From: Leptasterias polaris
Taxonomy: Eukaryota; Echinodermata; Asteroidea; Forcipulatida; Asteriidae
Length of the DNA: 64,000 nucleotides
Direction: 5' to 3'
NCBI GenBank assembly: GCA_037783415.1
Contig: JAZGTN010000073.1
Coordinates: 7,192,001 to 7,256,000 of the forward strand
The notes under the pieces are model-generated. The model searched no databases and was not told the origin of the DNA. It saw only the letters and a program-made list of their open reading frames with translations. Shown here piece by piece: positions 1-12,674 of the stretch; position 1 is the stretch's first letter, and the number at the start of each line of letters is the position of its first letter. The position numbers were made by a program, and so were the translations under genes.

Positions 1-250
1 TGTAAAGCATACTCAGTTTACTAGAGCAGTCCTCAATCCAACACCATATAGTAACTTAGCACCCAAACTGTTGGACTCTGAATATGGTGGTATGTATGAT
101 CCCATGTAAAGCATACTCAGTTTACTAGAGCAGTCCTCAATCCAACACCATATAGTAACTCAACACGCAAACTGTTGGACTCTGATTATGGTGGTATGCC
201 TGATCCCATGTAAAGCATACTCAGTTTACTTGTGCAGTCCTCAATCCAAA
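1..250. repeat. Tandem repeat, 104-bp unit, about 2.4 copies
   Basis: The start TGTAAAGCATACTCAG recurs at positions 1, 105 and 209, so the unit is 104 bp. Each unit ends in a TGGTGGTATG segment. It lies in the GMPS intron upstream of exon 442 and is cut by the left window edge. Confidence 0.9.
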
Positions 251-441
251 CAAATCGTGGCAAAGGGTTTGATGGGTCTGGGTTGGTCAGGGTTAATCTT
301 TAATTTTGAATTTGACTAAATGAACAATATGTCCATGGTAAAGCAGCAGTTGACGTTAAATGACTTAACACAAAGTATTTCATAATGCCAGATGTCTTAT
401 GCTAACATTTAAATGTTAATGTGGAAACCTTTTTGTTTCAG

Positions 442-3400
442 ATGATCAACAAAGAATTTGGTGGCACTGTGCAAAAGAAGACCGTAAGAGAGGATGGTCA
501 GTTTACCATAAATGTCAACACTGATGTGACATTATTCCGGTGAGTATGTTGAGGTTAGAACACAAGATTATAGGAAACAATTACTCTGGCTTTCAGAGTT
601 CATATGAATAATTTCTCAGAATCAATATGGTTTTTTGGGTGAACATTTTTCCAAACTATACTACTTCAAAATGAATCCTTTCTCAAATGAGGTTTTACTG
701 TCGACAACTGCAGTGCTTCTTACCAAGTAATTTTGTATAGTCATACATTTTTGGAGAACAATCTGTGACTCTACCTTTAAGGTTGTCATCTTCTAGGGTT
801 GATAATAAGACATTTTGCCCTTAATGGATTTGAGTATTAACACATATGAAGCTGCTATTTATGTGGACTGTTTTGACATTTTAATAGGTTGACCTTTTTA
901 AGGTTGACCTTTTTAAGGTTGACCTTTTTAAGGTTGACCTTTTTAAGGTTGACCTTTTTAAGGTTGACCTTTTTAAGGTTGACATTTTTGGTGAACTGTA
1001 TTGTAATTAAGATACGCATTCTTTGAAGTTAAAATATCATGTGAGATAAACTTTGCAAGAGTTTATCATGGAGTGTTGACAGGGCATTGAAACTAAGTGA
1101 CTATTAATCAAATGTTGTACAAGTAAACGTTACGCTGTGAGTACATGTAGAGCTAACAATTTATAGATAAACTTCACTTAACCACAGGGCTTGTACATAC
1201 ACCAGTGAATCTGTAATTATCACAAACATTCAGAATAGAAGGTCACAACACCCATTGCTGTAAATGGTTGGATTTAAATTTTTGCTTATAGGAGTAATTG
1301 TTATGAAAACTTAAAGTGTATAGTTTATGTTCATATAAAAGTACACTACTGCTGGATATGTTCAGTTGTGTGTTTACTAACATTGCTCAAATAAGTGAAC
1401 TTACATATGTAGCCATTTGTTCAGTGGATCTTTCAACCCCTAGTTGTGGTTGAGTTGTTGTTGGGTTTATATCATCATATTGAGTTTTTGTTGTACCTCA
1501 GGGGCCTTGCAAAGGAACAGAAAGTACTCCTCACTCACGGAGACAGCTTAAATAAAGTGGCAGAAGGTTTCATTGTGGCTGCTACATCTGGAAAGATTAT
1601 TGCAGGTACAAATATCATACAAACTAAGTTTTCTTCATTTCGAAGACACAGACACAAAATGTTGTCTTTTTATTGATTTTTCTCCTATTGTATTTGTGGT
1701 ATTTATGTATTAATTGTATTGGATTAGTGAATATTATGTCTTTTCTCTTTGTGGTTTGTGAATTATACTGTGGTTAGGATCATGTAATGGTATTTAATGT
1801 TTGTGCTTGGATTTCCTTATGTTTGATTCTGATTCAATACAGCAATTGCAAGTGAGGAAAAACAACTATATGGAGTACAATTTCATCCAGAAGTAGACTT
1901 GAGTGAAAATGGCAAAGAAATGCTGCAGAATTTTCTGTTTCGCATAGCTGGTTTATCTGGGACTTACACAATCACAAGTAGACAAGATTCATGCATTGCT
2001 GAGATCAAAGAGAAAGTGGGCTCAAGCAAAGTCTTGGTAAGTTAATTGTACATGTGTAGCCAAAGGATTTTTGTTCTCACTGTTTTCCTGGGTTGTATTT
2101 CTTTTATTTATTAACTTTGTTTTAAATGATTTAAAAAAACAACAACATAATATTATATATTATGGAAAAATCTTTAGACTTTCTATTATGGATGAGACAA
2201 AGGCTTGAATACTAACCTCTGTCTTGATGAACTTGCGTTACATTACAGGCATTAGTGAGTGGAGGTGTAGATTCTTCAGTCTGTGCTGCACTTTTATCCA
2301 AGGTAAATGAAAGATGTTTAAACACATTTCAATGTCTGTCACTTGCATTGCAAGTACATATAACAATAGCTATGTTTGCACAGTATGTTGGTTATGATTA
2401 CTATTTATTGATGTGGTGTAACCCTCCCTACACACATATTTAAAATGCTGCTGCTCTAAGAGAATGGAAATCTAAGATAACATCCAGCCAGGGTTTCATG
2501 TTGGATTACAGTTGAGTACAATTCTTGTGTGAGTGTTCTGGTTTTTCTGAATCATATTTTATTTGCACTTATATTTCCTAGGCACTTGATGAGGATCAGG
2601 TATTAGCCGTACATATTGATAATGGATTCATGCGCAAGAATGAGACTCAGAATGTACAGGAGTCACTTGAGAGAATAGGTCTCCATCTTAAAGGTAATGT
2701 CTCTACCGTATTGTTGTCTGTCATTTAAGAATGGATGGTCCATTTCATGTGGCTGTTCTCATCAATATGTTATTGTTACTAATTACAATAACCAGTTTGT
2801 CTTAACTCGGCATACAAAGAACAATCAATTCAAAATGTGTTTCCTTTTCAATGTCCTGCTCACTGTGTCAGTGTGGGCGTATTCTTTGATGTGTTGCTAC
2901 ACCTTTCTATCTACCAGCTTAAATTTTGAGTTTATGTGATGAACACCTAAAGCGAGCTGTGTTTAACATTCGGTAAAGGCTCAGAAAGTCTTTTTGGAGA
3001 AGTTAAGTTTATTTTTCAGTACACATACCCCTAAGTGTCTCCAAGGTACTCGGGTTTTACAAAAGAAATTATGCCATTTGCAAGATGTTTAAAGTCTCAT
3101 AAAAAACTACACAACTGCACTGGTGATCTTTTCATTGTTTTTATTTCTTTGTGCATTAGTTGTGAATGCATCCCAATCTTTCTACTGCGGCACAACAACT
3201 GTCCCAGTAAAGAAGAAAGATCCCAAATCTGCTAAGCGTTTAACTAAGATGCTTAATACTACGACTGAACCAGAGGAGAAGAGACAGATTATTGGGGATA
3301 CTTTTATGAGGATTGCTGAAGAAGTCTGTATGGAATTGAACCTCAAGCCAGAAGATACCATTTTAGCACAAGGTAAGTCTGTATGGAGTTGAACCTCAAG

Positions 3401-6400
3401 CCAGAAGATACCATTTTAGCACAAGGTAAGTCTGTATGGAGTTGAACCTCGAGCAGAAGATACCATTTTAGTACAAGGTAAGTCTGTATGAGTTGAACCT
3501 CAAGCCAGAAGATACCATTTTAGCACAAGGTAAGTCTGTATGAGTTGAACCTCAAGCCAGAAGATGCCATTTTAGCGCTAGCTAAAGTTGGAGATATAAG
3601 ACAGCAATGCAACACCTCACTGTGAAGTAACGATCCCCACAACACATAAAGGAAGAAATTATTCATCCTTTTTTTTGAAGATCATTTGTTTTTGCTAGTG
3701 TCATGTATTAGACAACTTTTTTTTTTCAGGAACATTGCGTCCAGACCTTATTGAGAGTGCATCCCACATGGCAAGTGGCAAAGCAGATGCAATTAAAACC
3801 CATCATAATGATACAGAGCTTGTTCGCCAGCTACGACGTGATGGTCGCGTTGTAGAACCTTTGAAGGACTTCCATAAAGATGAAGTGAGAGCACTGGGAC
3901 GAGAGCTGGGGCTTCCTTGTGAATTAGTACAAAGACATCCTTTCCCTGGTAAGGAAAATAAGTGTTATTTACTTTATTTATACATGTATATTTATAAATA
4001 TGGAAAATATTAATGGATAATAGTGGAATAAAAGAGATATTTCTTACATGCGTTTACATTTTATTTGTGAATAGGTCCTGGATTGGCAATTCGAGTCATC
4101 TGTGCTGACGAGCCATACATGTGTAAAGACTTTGTTGAGACAAACTCTATTCTACACATCTTAGTAGATTACAATGCAGCAATTAAGAAGGTAAGGTTAC
4201 TTGCCAAAAGGCAAGATGTTTGTAATAGTGTGTGTTACATTGTCTGTCAGCAGTTTGTTCAACAACACCTTGGACTTGTATCTGTTGATATTTTTCAAGG
4301 TGTTTATTATTCTGGTTACTTCGTTTCATTAAATCCTTCTTAAAAATGTTAACAATCCGTGATAAAATCTGTTCGTGTCCCTTAATAATCTTCACATGTT
4401 TGCCTTTGATAATTTACCACTAAGAATGTATAATGAAAGACAAGGTGCATTATTGTACCTTTTAATTCTTCTTCCTCAATATTTCAGGTATGTGATTTGT
4501 TGGAATTTTTCCTGATTTCACTGATCTCCCTTCACCTTCAGTTTTTCTTGAAGAAAGAGGCAAACTTGCTATTACAGAGATGAATATACTTCCCTGTGTT
4601 TGACCAAACATTCTGATCTATTTGAAATTATGTAAAGAGTCTTTGAACATCTAAAATGTAACATCCTGTACATTTGGGGAGCTTCATTTCCACACCAAGA
4701 GGAAAATGTTATTTTCAGTATTTTTTATTTGCATACAATCTGATATTTATCTGTGTCATGGTTCATGTTGTTTTTTCTAAGCAGCCCCATGCATTAATGG
4801 GTCGAGTCACATCATCAATGACAGAGGAAGAGCAAGCTGTACTCTGCTCCATTACATGCTCAGATCAGTACTGTGCAACCTTGCTACCTATCAAATCTGT
4901 TGGCGTTCAGGTAAGCCAGTCACTTAAAAAAATACATTTACCCCATACATTATGTTAGGTATCGTATGTGAAAATCAGTGTGACCCGACAGTGAATGACA
5001 TCTCACCTAGTGTGTTTTTGTGCTATTTGTATAAGAGGAATTATGAAGAAGGTAGCTAAATTTGAAGTAAATGTTTTGTTAAATGTGTTGGACATTAGGG
5101 TTTTGTGAGTTTGGCAAAGGGAAGTAAGAGAACATTCAAACAAATTTGTATTTTTTTTTTTCTATAATAATTTTTTTTAGATATGGGCAACTGTAAATGA
5201 GTAGAAAGATATAAACTGTAATTCAAGAAGGAGGCAATGCTGTTTATTTTATTTTTGTAGCGGGTAATATTTGAAGTTGGTAGATGCACTTTTATCTTTA
5301 CTAATTTGATTAGGAAACTTTTCATCATTGTATAACGTCTGTAATGGAAAGTACATGTCTTGTTTAACATTCCAGGGAGATGGAAGGACATACAGTTACG
5401 TAGCTGGGATTAGTACTCATTCTGATCCTGACTGGGAGAAGCTCTTACTACTCGCTAAGATGATCCCTAAAATATGTCATAATATCAACAGGTACTGTAA
5501 GAATAAGAAGTGATTATCAAAAACTTTCTGACCAATCCTACTTTTGGCTTGGAAGAGTCAGCTTGGATCGCCCTAATTCATTTGAATAGCTGTGCGACCT
5601 GACCCGGGTAGCGTCAGAGAAGCTTCTTGAATGCAATGAATAACAACAAAAACAAAAGAACTTAACAAAATAGTAAATTAGCATGGAAACAAAACTTGTT
5701 AGTGCTTTTTGCATCATTTTATTACACACTTTATACAGCAGCAATGAACAAAACAATTCTTCTTGTTTTTTTATTCGACCGACCAATCTCCGCTTCAATT
5801 TGAAATAATTATGGGAACCATATAACAAAAAGGGACGCCATTATTGAAAGCACCAACCATTACGTTTAAGGAGGGAAATTTATAGGAAGGGGGGGAGGGG
5901 GTGGACAATAAATTGATTGCTTCTCCTCTTTGTGGTTATTACATTATAACATTGTCTACATGTTTTCACTTCTTCTAGGGTTGTTTATATTTTTGGTGCT
6001 CCGGTTGAGGATTCAATAACAGACGTTACCCCTACTCTTCTCACACCTGGTGTGCTGGGCACACTCCGGCAAGCTGACCATTTAGCACAAGCAGAACTTG
6101 TCCGAAGTGGTAAGTTAACCTTCTTAGGGGCCGTTCACAATTATCAACATTTTCACGAGCGTACAAACCGTACGCTGGGGGGGAGGGGGTTAATGCCCGC
6201 CGTACGTTTTTTTTTTTTTTTAAATGTCGATCTGTTTTCTCGCCCGTCGCCACAGCCGACATTGCTCACATCCCATCCACGCCGCAACCGATGCCGAGCG
6301 AGCACTGGCCGAGACGGTCGCGCCCCGAGCCAGGCCCCGCATTGCATCCCATGAACGTATTGTGTACAGTATGCGCGGCATTTTAGTCCTACACACGTAC

Positions 6401-9400
6401 ATGTACATGAACCAAACATGTAAAACTGCGAGTGCAAATTATTGCGCAATTCCCCTTCCGTTCCCTCTAGATCTAGCTCACAGGCATGTGAGCGGGTCAC
6501 AGAAAAAACGCGGAAAACTTTAGCAAGTGAAATCCGTGTCCGGATTTTGGGCCAGCGCTATAGTCAGAATAACAGGCTTTGTACTGCAGCGTACACAAAA
6601 CATTAACAGAAATATATAGGCCACAATTCTTACTTGGTAACAATGTGTTGTTCGTCCTCATTTTCAATATGTTTTTGTGACATTCCTTAGAAATGTGTTC
6701 CACAATTAAAACAAGCGCGATGCGTTCATCACAGACGTGAAAGATCGTGTGCGCCTAGTCTTGGCTCAGGGTGTTGGCTTTTTAATACAGTTTTTAGTAC
6801 AGCGCCCTCTCTTGGTGGAACGGGATGACGACATGGGTAAGTTTAATGGGACATCGCGCTTAATGAAAAATGAACAACAACGGCTTTAATCAAAGACTAA
6901 AGCGGAGCATTTTACCGGGTCTAGCCCCCGACTCACGTGTTGAAATCAAATCGCAATTAAAGTAATTCCCGATGCTGCCGCGGCGGAGTGATTTCCACGG
7001 CGGAGACGAGAAAAACGCGGAGTCCGCAAGAAAACGCGGAGCCCGCAAGAAAAACGCGGAATGGGAAAATAAAAAACGCGGAGGTCTCACATGCCTGCTA
7101 ACTACTTGTAGCATACACACGCAATTGCATATCAGCGCTCATTTTCAACCGGTGTTGTTCAACCATGTAGACTTGTGTGAAAAAAAATCAACATTTTTTT
7201 CGTACACTTTTAGGGGGGAGGGGGGGGGGGCTTGAAAAAGTGTACGGTTTGTACGCTCGTGAAAATGTTGATAATTGTGAACGGCCCCTTACTTGACTTG
7301 AGCTAAAAACCTATGTGGATATATGTTTTTTGTCTTTTACTCATTTTCTGCTCTGTAAAATTTAGTTACTATTAAAGTCAAAGAGTAAAGCTTAAGTGTA
7401 TTGAAATAGCATTTACTTCTGTATATCTTGGATAGCAGTGACATGTAGTTTCTGACAAGGTTTATTTGTATTCTATCTGCATATAGGTTTGCTACAACTC
7501 TAGTTCAAGAAAGGCATCAATCTCAAATTTGTCATTACACCAAACTCTATTGAATTTGTGATTAAAACAAATTCATACAGGTTACCTGTTGTCTTCGCCC
7601 AAGGTACCTGTTTGTGACATTGTTCCCTCCAATTGAACTGTTTTCTTCACCCAAGGTACCTGTTTGTGACAATGTTCCCTCTAATTGAACTGTTTTCTTC
7701 ACCCAAGGTACCTGTTTGTGACATTATTCCCTCTAATTGAACTGTTGCCTTCACCCAAGGTACCTGTTTGTGACATTATTCCCTCTAATTGAACTGTTTT
7801 CTTCACCCAAGGTACCTGTTTGTGACATTGTTCCCTCCAATTGAACTGTTTTCTTCACCCAAGGTACCTGTTTGTGACATTGTTCCCAAGGTACCTGTTT
7901 GTGATAATGTTCCCTCTAATTGAACTGTTGTCTTCACCCAAGGTACCTGTTTGTGACATTGTTCCCTCCAATTGAACTGTTTTCTTCACCCAAGGTACCT
8001 GTTTGTGACATTGTTCCCAAGGTACCTGTTTGTGACAATGTTCCCTCTAATTGAACTGTTTTCTTCGCCCAAGGTACCTGTTTGTGACATTATTCCCTCT
8101 AATTGAACTGTTTTCTTCACCCAAGGTATCTGTTTGTGACATTATTCCCTCTAATTGAACTGTTTTCTTCACCCAAGGTACCTGTTTGTGACATTGTTCC
8201 CTCCAATTGAACTGTTTTCTTCACCCAAGGTACCTGTTTGTGACAATGTTCCCTCTAATTGAACTGTTTTCTTCACCCAAGGTACCTGTTTGTGACATTA
8301 TTCCCTCTAATTGAACTGTTGCCTTCACCCAAGGTACCTGTTTGTGACATTATTCCCTCTAATTGAACTGTTTTTCGCCCAAGGTACCTGTTTGTGACAT
8401 TATTCCCTCTAATTGAACTGTTGTCTTCACCCAAGGTACCTGTTTGTGACAATGTTCCCTCTAATTGAACTGTTTTCTTCACCCAAGGTATCTGTTTGTG
8501 ACATTATTCCCTCTAATTGAACTGTTTTCTTCACCCAAGGTACCTGTTTGTGACATTGTTCCCTCCAATTGAACTGTTTTCTTCACCCAAGGTACCTGTT
8601 TGTGACAATGCTCCCTCTAATTGAACTGTTTTCTTCACCCAAGGTACCTGTTTGTGACATTATTCCCTCTAATTGAACTGTTTTTCACCCAAGGTACCTG
8701 TTTGTGACATTATTCCCTCTAATTGAACTGTTTTCTTCGCCCAAGGTACCTGTTTGTGACATTATTCCCTCTAATTGAACTGTTTTTCGCCCAAGGTACC
8801 TGTTTGTGACATTATTCCCTCTAATTGAACTGTTTTCTTCACCCAAGGTACCTGTTTGTGACATTGTTCCCTCCAATTGAACTGTTTTCTTCACCCAAGG
8901 TACCTGTTTGTGACAATGTTCCCTCTAATTGAACTGTTTTCTTCACCCAAGGTACCTGTTTGTGACATTATTCCCTCTAATTGAACTGTTGCCTTCACCC
9001 AAGGTACCTGTTTGTGACATTATTCCCTCTAATTGAACTGTTTTTCGCCCAAGGTACCTGTTTGTGACATTGTTCCCTCTAATTGAACTGTTTTCTTCAC
9101 CCAAGGTACCTGTTTGTGACATTATTCCCTCTAATTGAACTGTTGTCTTCACCCAAGGTACCTGTTTTTGACATTATTCCCTCTAATTGAACTGTTTTCT
9201 TCGCCCAAGGTACCTGTTTGTGACATTATTCCCTCTAATTGAACTGTTGCTTTCACCCAAGGTACCTGTTTGTGACATTATTCCCTCTAATTGAACTGTT
9301 TTCTTCACCCAAGGTACCTGTTTGTGACATTGTTCCCTCCAATTGAACTGTTTTCTTCACCCAAGGTACCTGTTTGTGACATTGTTCCCAAGGTACCTGT

Positions 9401-12400
9401 TTGTGATAATGTTCCCTCTAATTGAACTGTTGTCTTCACCCAAGGTACCTGTTTGTGACATTGTTCCCTCCAATTGAACTGTTTTCTTCACCCAAGGTAC
9501 CTGTTTGTGACATTGTTCCCAAGGTACCTGTTTGTGACAATGTTCCCTCTAATTGAACTGTTTTCTTCGCCCAAGGTACCTGTTTGTGACATTATTCCCT
9601 CTAATTGAACTGTTTTCTTCACCCAAGGTATCTGTTTGTGACATTATTCCCTCTAATTGAACTGTTTTCTTCACCCAAGGTACCTGTTTGTGACATTGTT
9701 CCCTCCAATTGAACTGTTTTCTTCACCCAAGGTACCTGTTTGTGACAATGTTCCCTCTAATTGAACTGTTTTCTTCACCCAAGGTACCTGTTTGTGACAT
9801 TATTCCCTCTAATTGAACTGTTGCCTTCACCCAAGGTACCTGTTTGTGACATTATTCCCTCTAATTGAACTGTTTTTCGCCCAAGGTACCTGTTTGTGAC
9901 ATTATTCCCTCTAATTGAACTGTTGTCTTCACCCAAGGTACCTGTTTGTGACAATGTTCCCTCTAATTGAACTGTTTTCTTCACCCAAGGTACCTGTTTG
10001 TGACATTATTCCCTCTAATTGAACTGTTGTCTTCACCCAAGGTACCTGTTTTTGACATTATTCCCTCTAATTGAACTGTTTTCTTCGCCCAAGGTACCTG
10101 TTTGTGACATTATTCCCTCTAATTGAACTGTTTTTCGCCCAAGGTATCTGTTTGTGACATTATTCCCTCTAATTGAACTGTTGTCTTCACCCAAGGTACC
10201 TGTTTGTGACATTGTTCCCTCTAATTGAACTGTTTTTCGCCCAAGGTACCTGTTTGTGACATTGTTCCCTCTAATTGAACTGTTGTCTTCACCCAAGGTA
10301 CCTGTTTGTGACATTATTCCCTCTAATTGAACTGTTAGATAAGATAAGATAAGGATCATTTTATTAGCAACCAAAATAGGGTTGGATTCGTTATAAACTA
10401 CATCAAAAATTAAAAAAACCATCACATAAACTTTAAAACCAAAAATAAACTTATTTTACAAAAATTGAAGCAAAGGTTAGAAAAAGAAAACGTTGATATA
10501 CAAAAATGGCCAGTTATATTACAAGATAAAATGAATTTTTGATAGTCAAATTTTAAAAATGTTATTAAAACCAACAGACAAAAACATATTTAAACAACAA
10601 GGAAACGACAGACTATAACAGGAAGCCGACAAAGAACCACACCTACATAAACAGACAGGTAATCAGTCAAACACTAAACAATCAACACTAAGCGATCATT
10701 ATGGTTACCAACTGAACATGTAAACAAATTACTAAAAATAAGAACAAGGACATTATTTTACCATTTAAAAAGTGGAGGGACACCAGAAATCAACTATTAA
10801 AAAGCCATTAACCCAACACTATTGATTAAATAAAGACCACAGGATGAAGGAATTCTTAAACCTGTTTGTTCGGGTGCATGGGAGGGGAATTGAGAAGCAG
10901 ACCTTAAAGAATAATTCATATCACGGGGAGCTGGAAGTAGGTGATGTAATTTGTGCCTGTTATCCTTGAGCTTATTGAAATATGACTTACATAATTCGCT
11001 ACGCCTCTCATACAGTGGTTGTAGTTTCACCATAAGGAGAGTACTCTCATAACTTTGACCCGGGTAGATGGACCTGAGAGCTCTTTTCTGAACCATTTCA
11101 ATTTTATTGCACAGATACTTTGGTAGGCTGCTATGCCAAACTTGGCATGCATATTTCAACACAGGCCTGATCACAGATAGGTAAATAGTAAGTAGGTCTC
11201 TCTGGCCTATACCAGCACGTTTGAGTTGATATAACATGTACAGTCGTTTACCAGCCTTAGACACAATGTAATCTATGTGGGAGTTCCACGACAAGTCCGA
11301 TGATAGAATGACACCAAGTACCTTAGCTTCACAAACTCTTTCAATGGATTTATCATCTACAACAATATTTGGCAAGTTATTGGCATGAGATGAGTCTTTG
11401 CAAAAGCAAATCAGCAGCTCTTGAGTCTTGTTTGCATTGATGTTCATGTCGTTCTCCCTTGACCATTGGCAAGCTATGTTGGCTGACTCCTGCAGTATCG
11501 ATGCCGAACCTTTCTTGCAGATCTCGAACATGGTACTATCATCCACATATTTGTAGATCGGACATGGAGTGGTGAGATCATTGATCTGGACAAGAAAGTC
11601 TTTAGGTCCTGATAGTGTCCCTTGTGGAACACCGCCGTTTGGATAACTAAATCCAGACATCACAGATCCCACCCTAACACGTTGCACTCTGTCAACCAAG
11701 AAAGCAGCCATCCAACGCACAAGATGTTTATCCAGGCCGATGTTGATCAATTTCTGGATGAGAATGTGATGGTTGATGTGGTCAAACGCCTTGGAGTAAT
11801 CCAGTAGTAGGACTCTAACAAAAGTACCTGCCTTGTCAGTGGCCTTGTACCATTGATGAGTCATTTCGACCAGTGCGTCTGTTGTACTGGTCCCAGGAAT
11901 ACAGCCAAACTGATCAGAGTTTATTTTGCCCTTAATTCCATCAGACACCCAATCTAACATGATAGACTCGAATACTTTGGCAGCAATGGGGGTCAGAGAT
12001 ATGGGTCTAATATCGCTCTCTACTGACCTTGGTGGGTGTTTCTTGGGCAGCGGGATGACACCCAAGGTACCCGTTTGTGACATTGTTTCTCTTATTAAAC
12101 TGTCCAGGCTATTACAACAAGATCAGCCAGATGCCTGTCATCCTAGTGCCTATTCATTTTGATCGCTCTCCCACAATGCATCAGCCTTCATGTCAACGAA
12201 GCATCGTCGTACGGACATTCATCACAAATGACTTCATGACTGGGATACCAGCACAACCAGGGAAGCATTTACCAGAAGAGGTATTATTCAAGAAAAGCCA
12301 ATACTATGAAGTTTGAATGCTTTCTCTTTACCCTCCAATCAGCTGCCTCCAATAGAATTTAACATTTAAATTCTTTAATGACATTATAATTAAACTTTTC

Positions 12401-12674
12401 ATAGTTCTCCCATAGCACAGATCCGTTTTTTTAATTTTTTTTATTTACATTTGACATGTGTTGAAGAACATGTATGCAGTGTAACTATTTTTCCTTTTAA
12501 TTTGGCTTATGCAGTCATTAATTTATTTTTAAATTTGTCTTTTTGTTCTTCTTTTTTTTTAAAATCCTGTAGGCTCTTAATAGAATAGTGGAGAGTGTCT
12601 TGACTGTTCCTGGCATATCAAGAGTTATGTATGATTTGACAGCCAAGCCACCAGGGACAACAGAATGGGAGTAA
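442..12674 (+). CDS. GMPS: GMP synthase (glutamine-hydrolysing), 3' 13 exons, 5' partial
   Basis: Catalyses XMP + glutamine + ATP to GMP, the last step of guanine nucleotide synthesis, in the cytosol. Exons: 442-539, 1502-1605, 1843-2036, 2249-2302, 2582-2693, 3160-3372, 3730-3948, 4075-4190, 4785-4910, 5376-5491, 5979-6109, 12108-12280, 12573-12674. All junctions are GT/AG and together give 585 codons plus TAA. The visible part holds the end of the class I glutamine amidotransferase domain (THGD; FHPEV with catalytic His and Glu), the ATP-pyrophosphatase P-loop SGGVDSS at the start of exon 4, and the C-terminal dimerisation region ending KPPGTTEWE, typical of the animal enzyme. The amidotransferase N-terminus with the nucleophilic Cys lies upstream of the window. 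The exon at 442 begins with ATG, but this is internal (phase 0) and not the start. The intron 6110-12107 is very large because of a Harbinger-like element, a satellite and a LINE. Confidence 0.95.
886..986. repeat. 15-bp minisatellite, about 7 copies
   Basis: The unit GGTTGACCTTTTTAA repeats head to tail in the GMPS intron 540-1501, with a last diverged copy (GTTGACATTTTTGG). The rest of this intron shows nothing recognisable. Confidence 0.9.
3330..3585 (+). repeat. 52-53 bp tandem array carrying the GMPS exon end and its 5' splice site
   Basis: The last ~43 nt of the GMPS exon ending at 3372, plus its donor AAG|GTAAGTCTGTATG, are repeated downstream. Intact CACAAG|GTAAGT or TACAAG|GTAAGT sites follow 3372, 3425, 3477 and 3529. 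A fifth, decayed unit (GCGCTAGCTAAAG) loses the donor. Only the first unit is needed for the GMPS frame. Splicing at a later donor adds a TGA stop within eight codons of 3372. Confidence 0.92.
6127..7288. mobile_element. Non-autonomous DNA transposon, PIF/Harbinger-like
   Basis: Terminal inverted repeats of about 45 bp begin GGGGCCGTTCACAATTATCA at 6127 and end with the reverse complement at 7288. The direct 3-bp duplication TTA (6124-6126 and 7289-7291) is typical of PIF/Harbinger insertions. The 1162-bp interior has G-rich tracts next to each end and a short series of ACGCGGA motifs near 6970-7080, but no transposase frame. It lies in the GMPS intron after exon 5979-6109. Confidence 0.85.
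7579..10336. repeat. 52-bp satellite array (about 50 units) in GMPS intron
   Basis: The consensus unit starts GGTACCTGTTTGTGACATTR, continues TTCCCTCTAATTGAACTGTT and ends KTCTTCACCCAA. 49-bp variants (TTTTTCGCCC) and 27-bp truncated units also occur. Most units contain a KpnI site (GGTACC). A segment at about 7795-8485 recurs at 9297-9987 (offset 1502 bp) with the same order of variants, showing segmental duplication inside the array. Minus-strand frames of about 70 codons are by-products of the repeat and are not genes. A diverged unit, 12059-12107, lies beyond the LINE insertion and forms the acceptor of the next GMPS exon. Confidence 0.95.
10337..12059 (-). mobile_element. 5'-truncated non-LTR retrotransposon (CR1/Jockey-type LINE) inserted in the satellite
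   Basis: The minus-strand frame from about 12059 to 10797 encodes a reverse transcriptase C-terminal portion: the SDIRPIS block, motif [13 protein letters not shown], motif [12 protein letters not shown] and motif C YVDDST, followed by thumb and C-terminal segments. The first eight codons of the open frame (SQTGTLG) come from the satellite, so the LINE begins at about 12059 and lacks its endonuclease and ORF1. The 3' UTR is 10796-10337 and ends AATAAAATGATCC plus a (TTATC)n tail. Satellite units abut both ends. The open RT frame suggests a fairly recent insertion, but the copy cannot move on its own. Confidence 0.9.

Noticed and set aside
442..444. ATG at the first GMPS exon as translation start
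   Set aside because: It is preceded by an AG acceptor and aligns to an internal position of the amidotransferase domain; the true N-terminus lies upstream of the window.
8273..10425. Minus-strand open frames of 69-130 codons with repeated [19 protein letters not shown] peptides
   Set aside because: Produced by the 52-bp satellite reading through its three frames; no start context, splice structure or homology.
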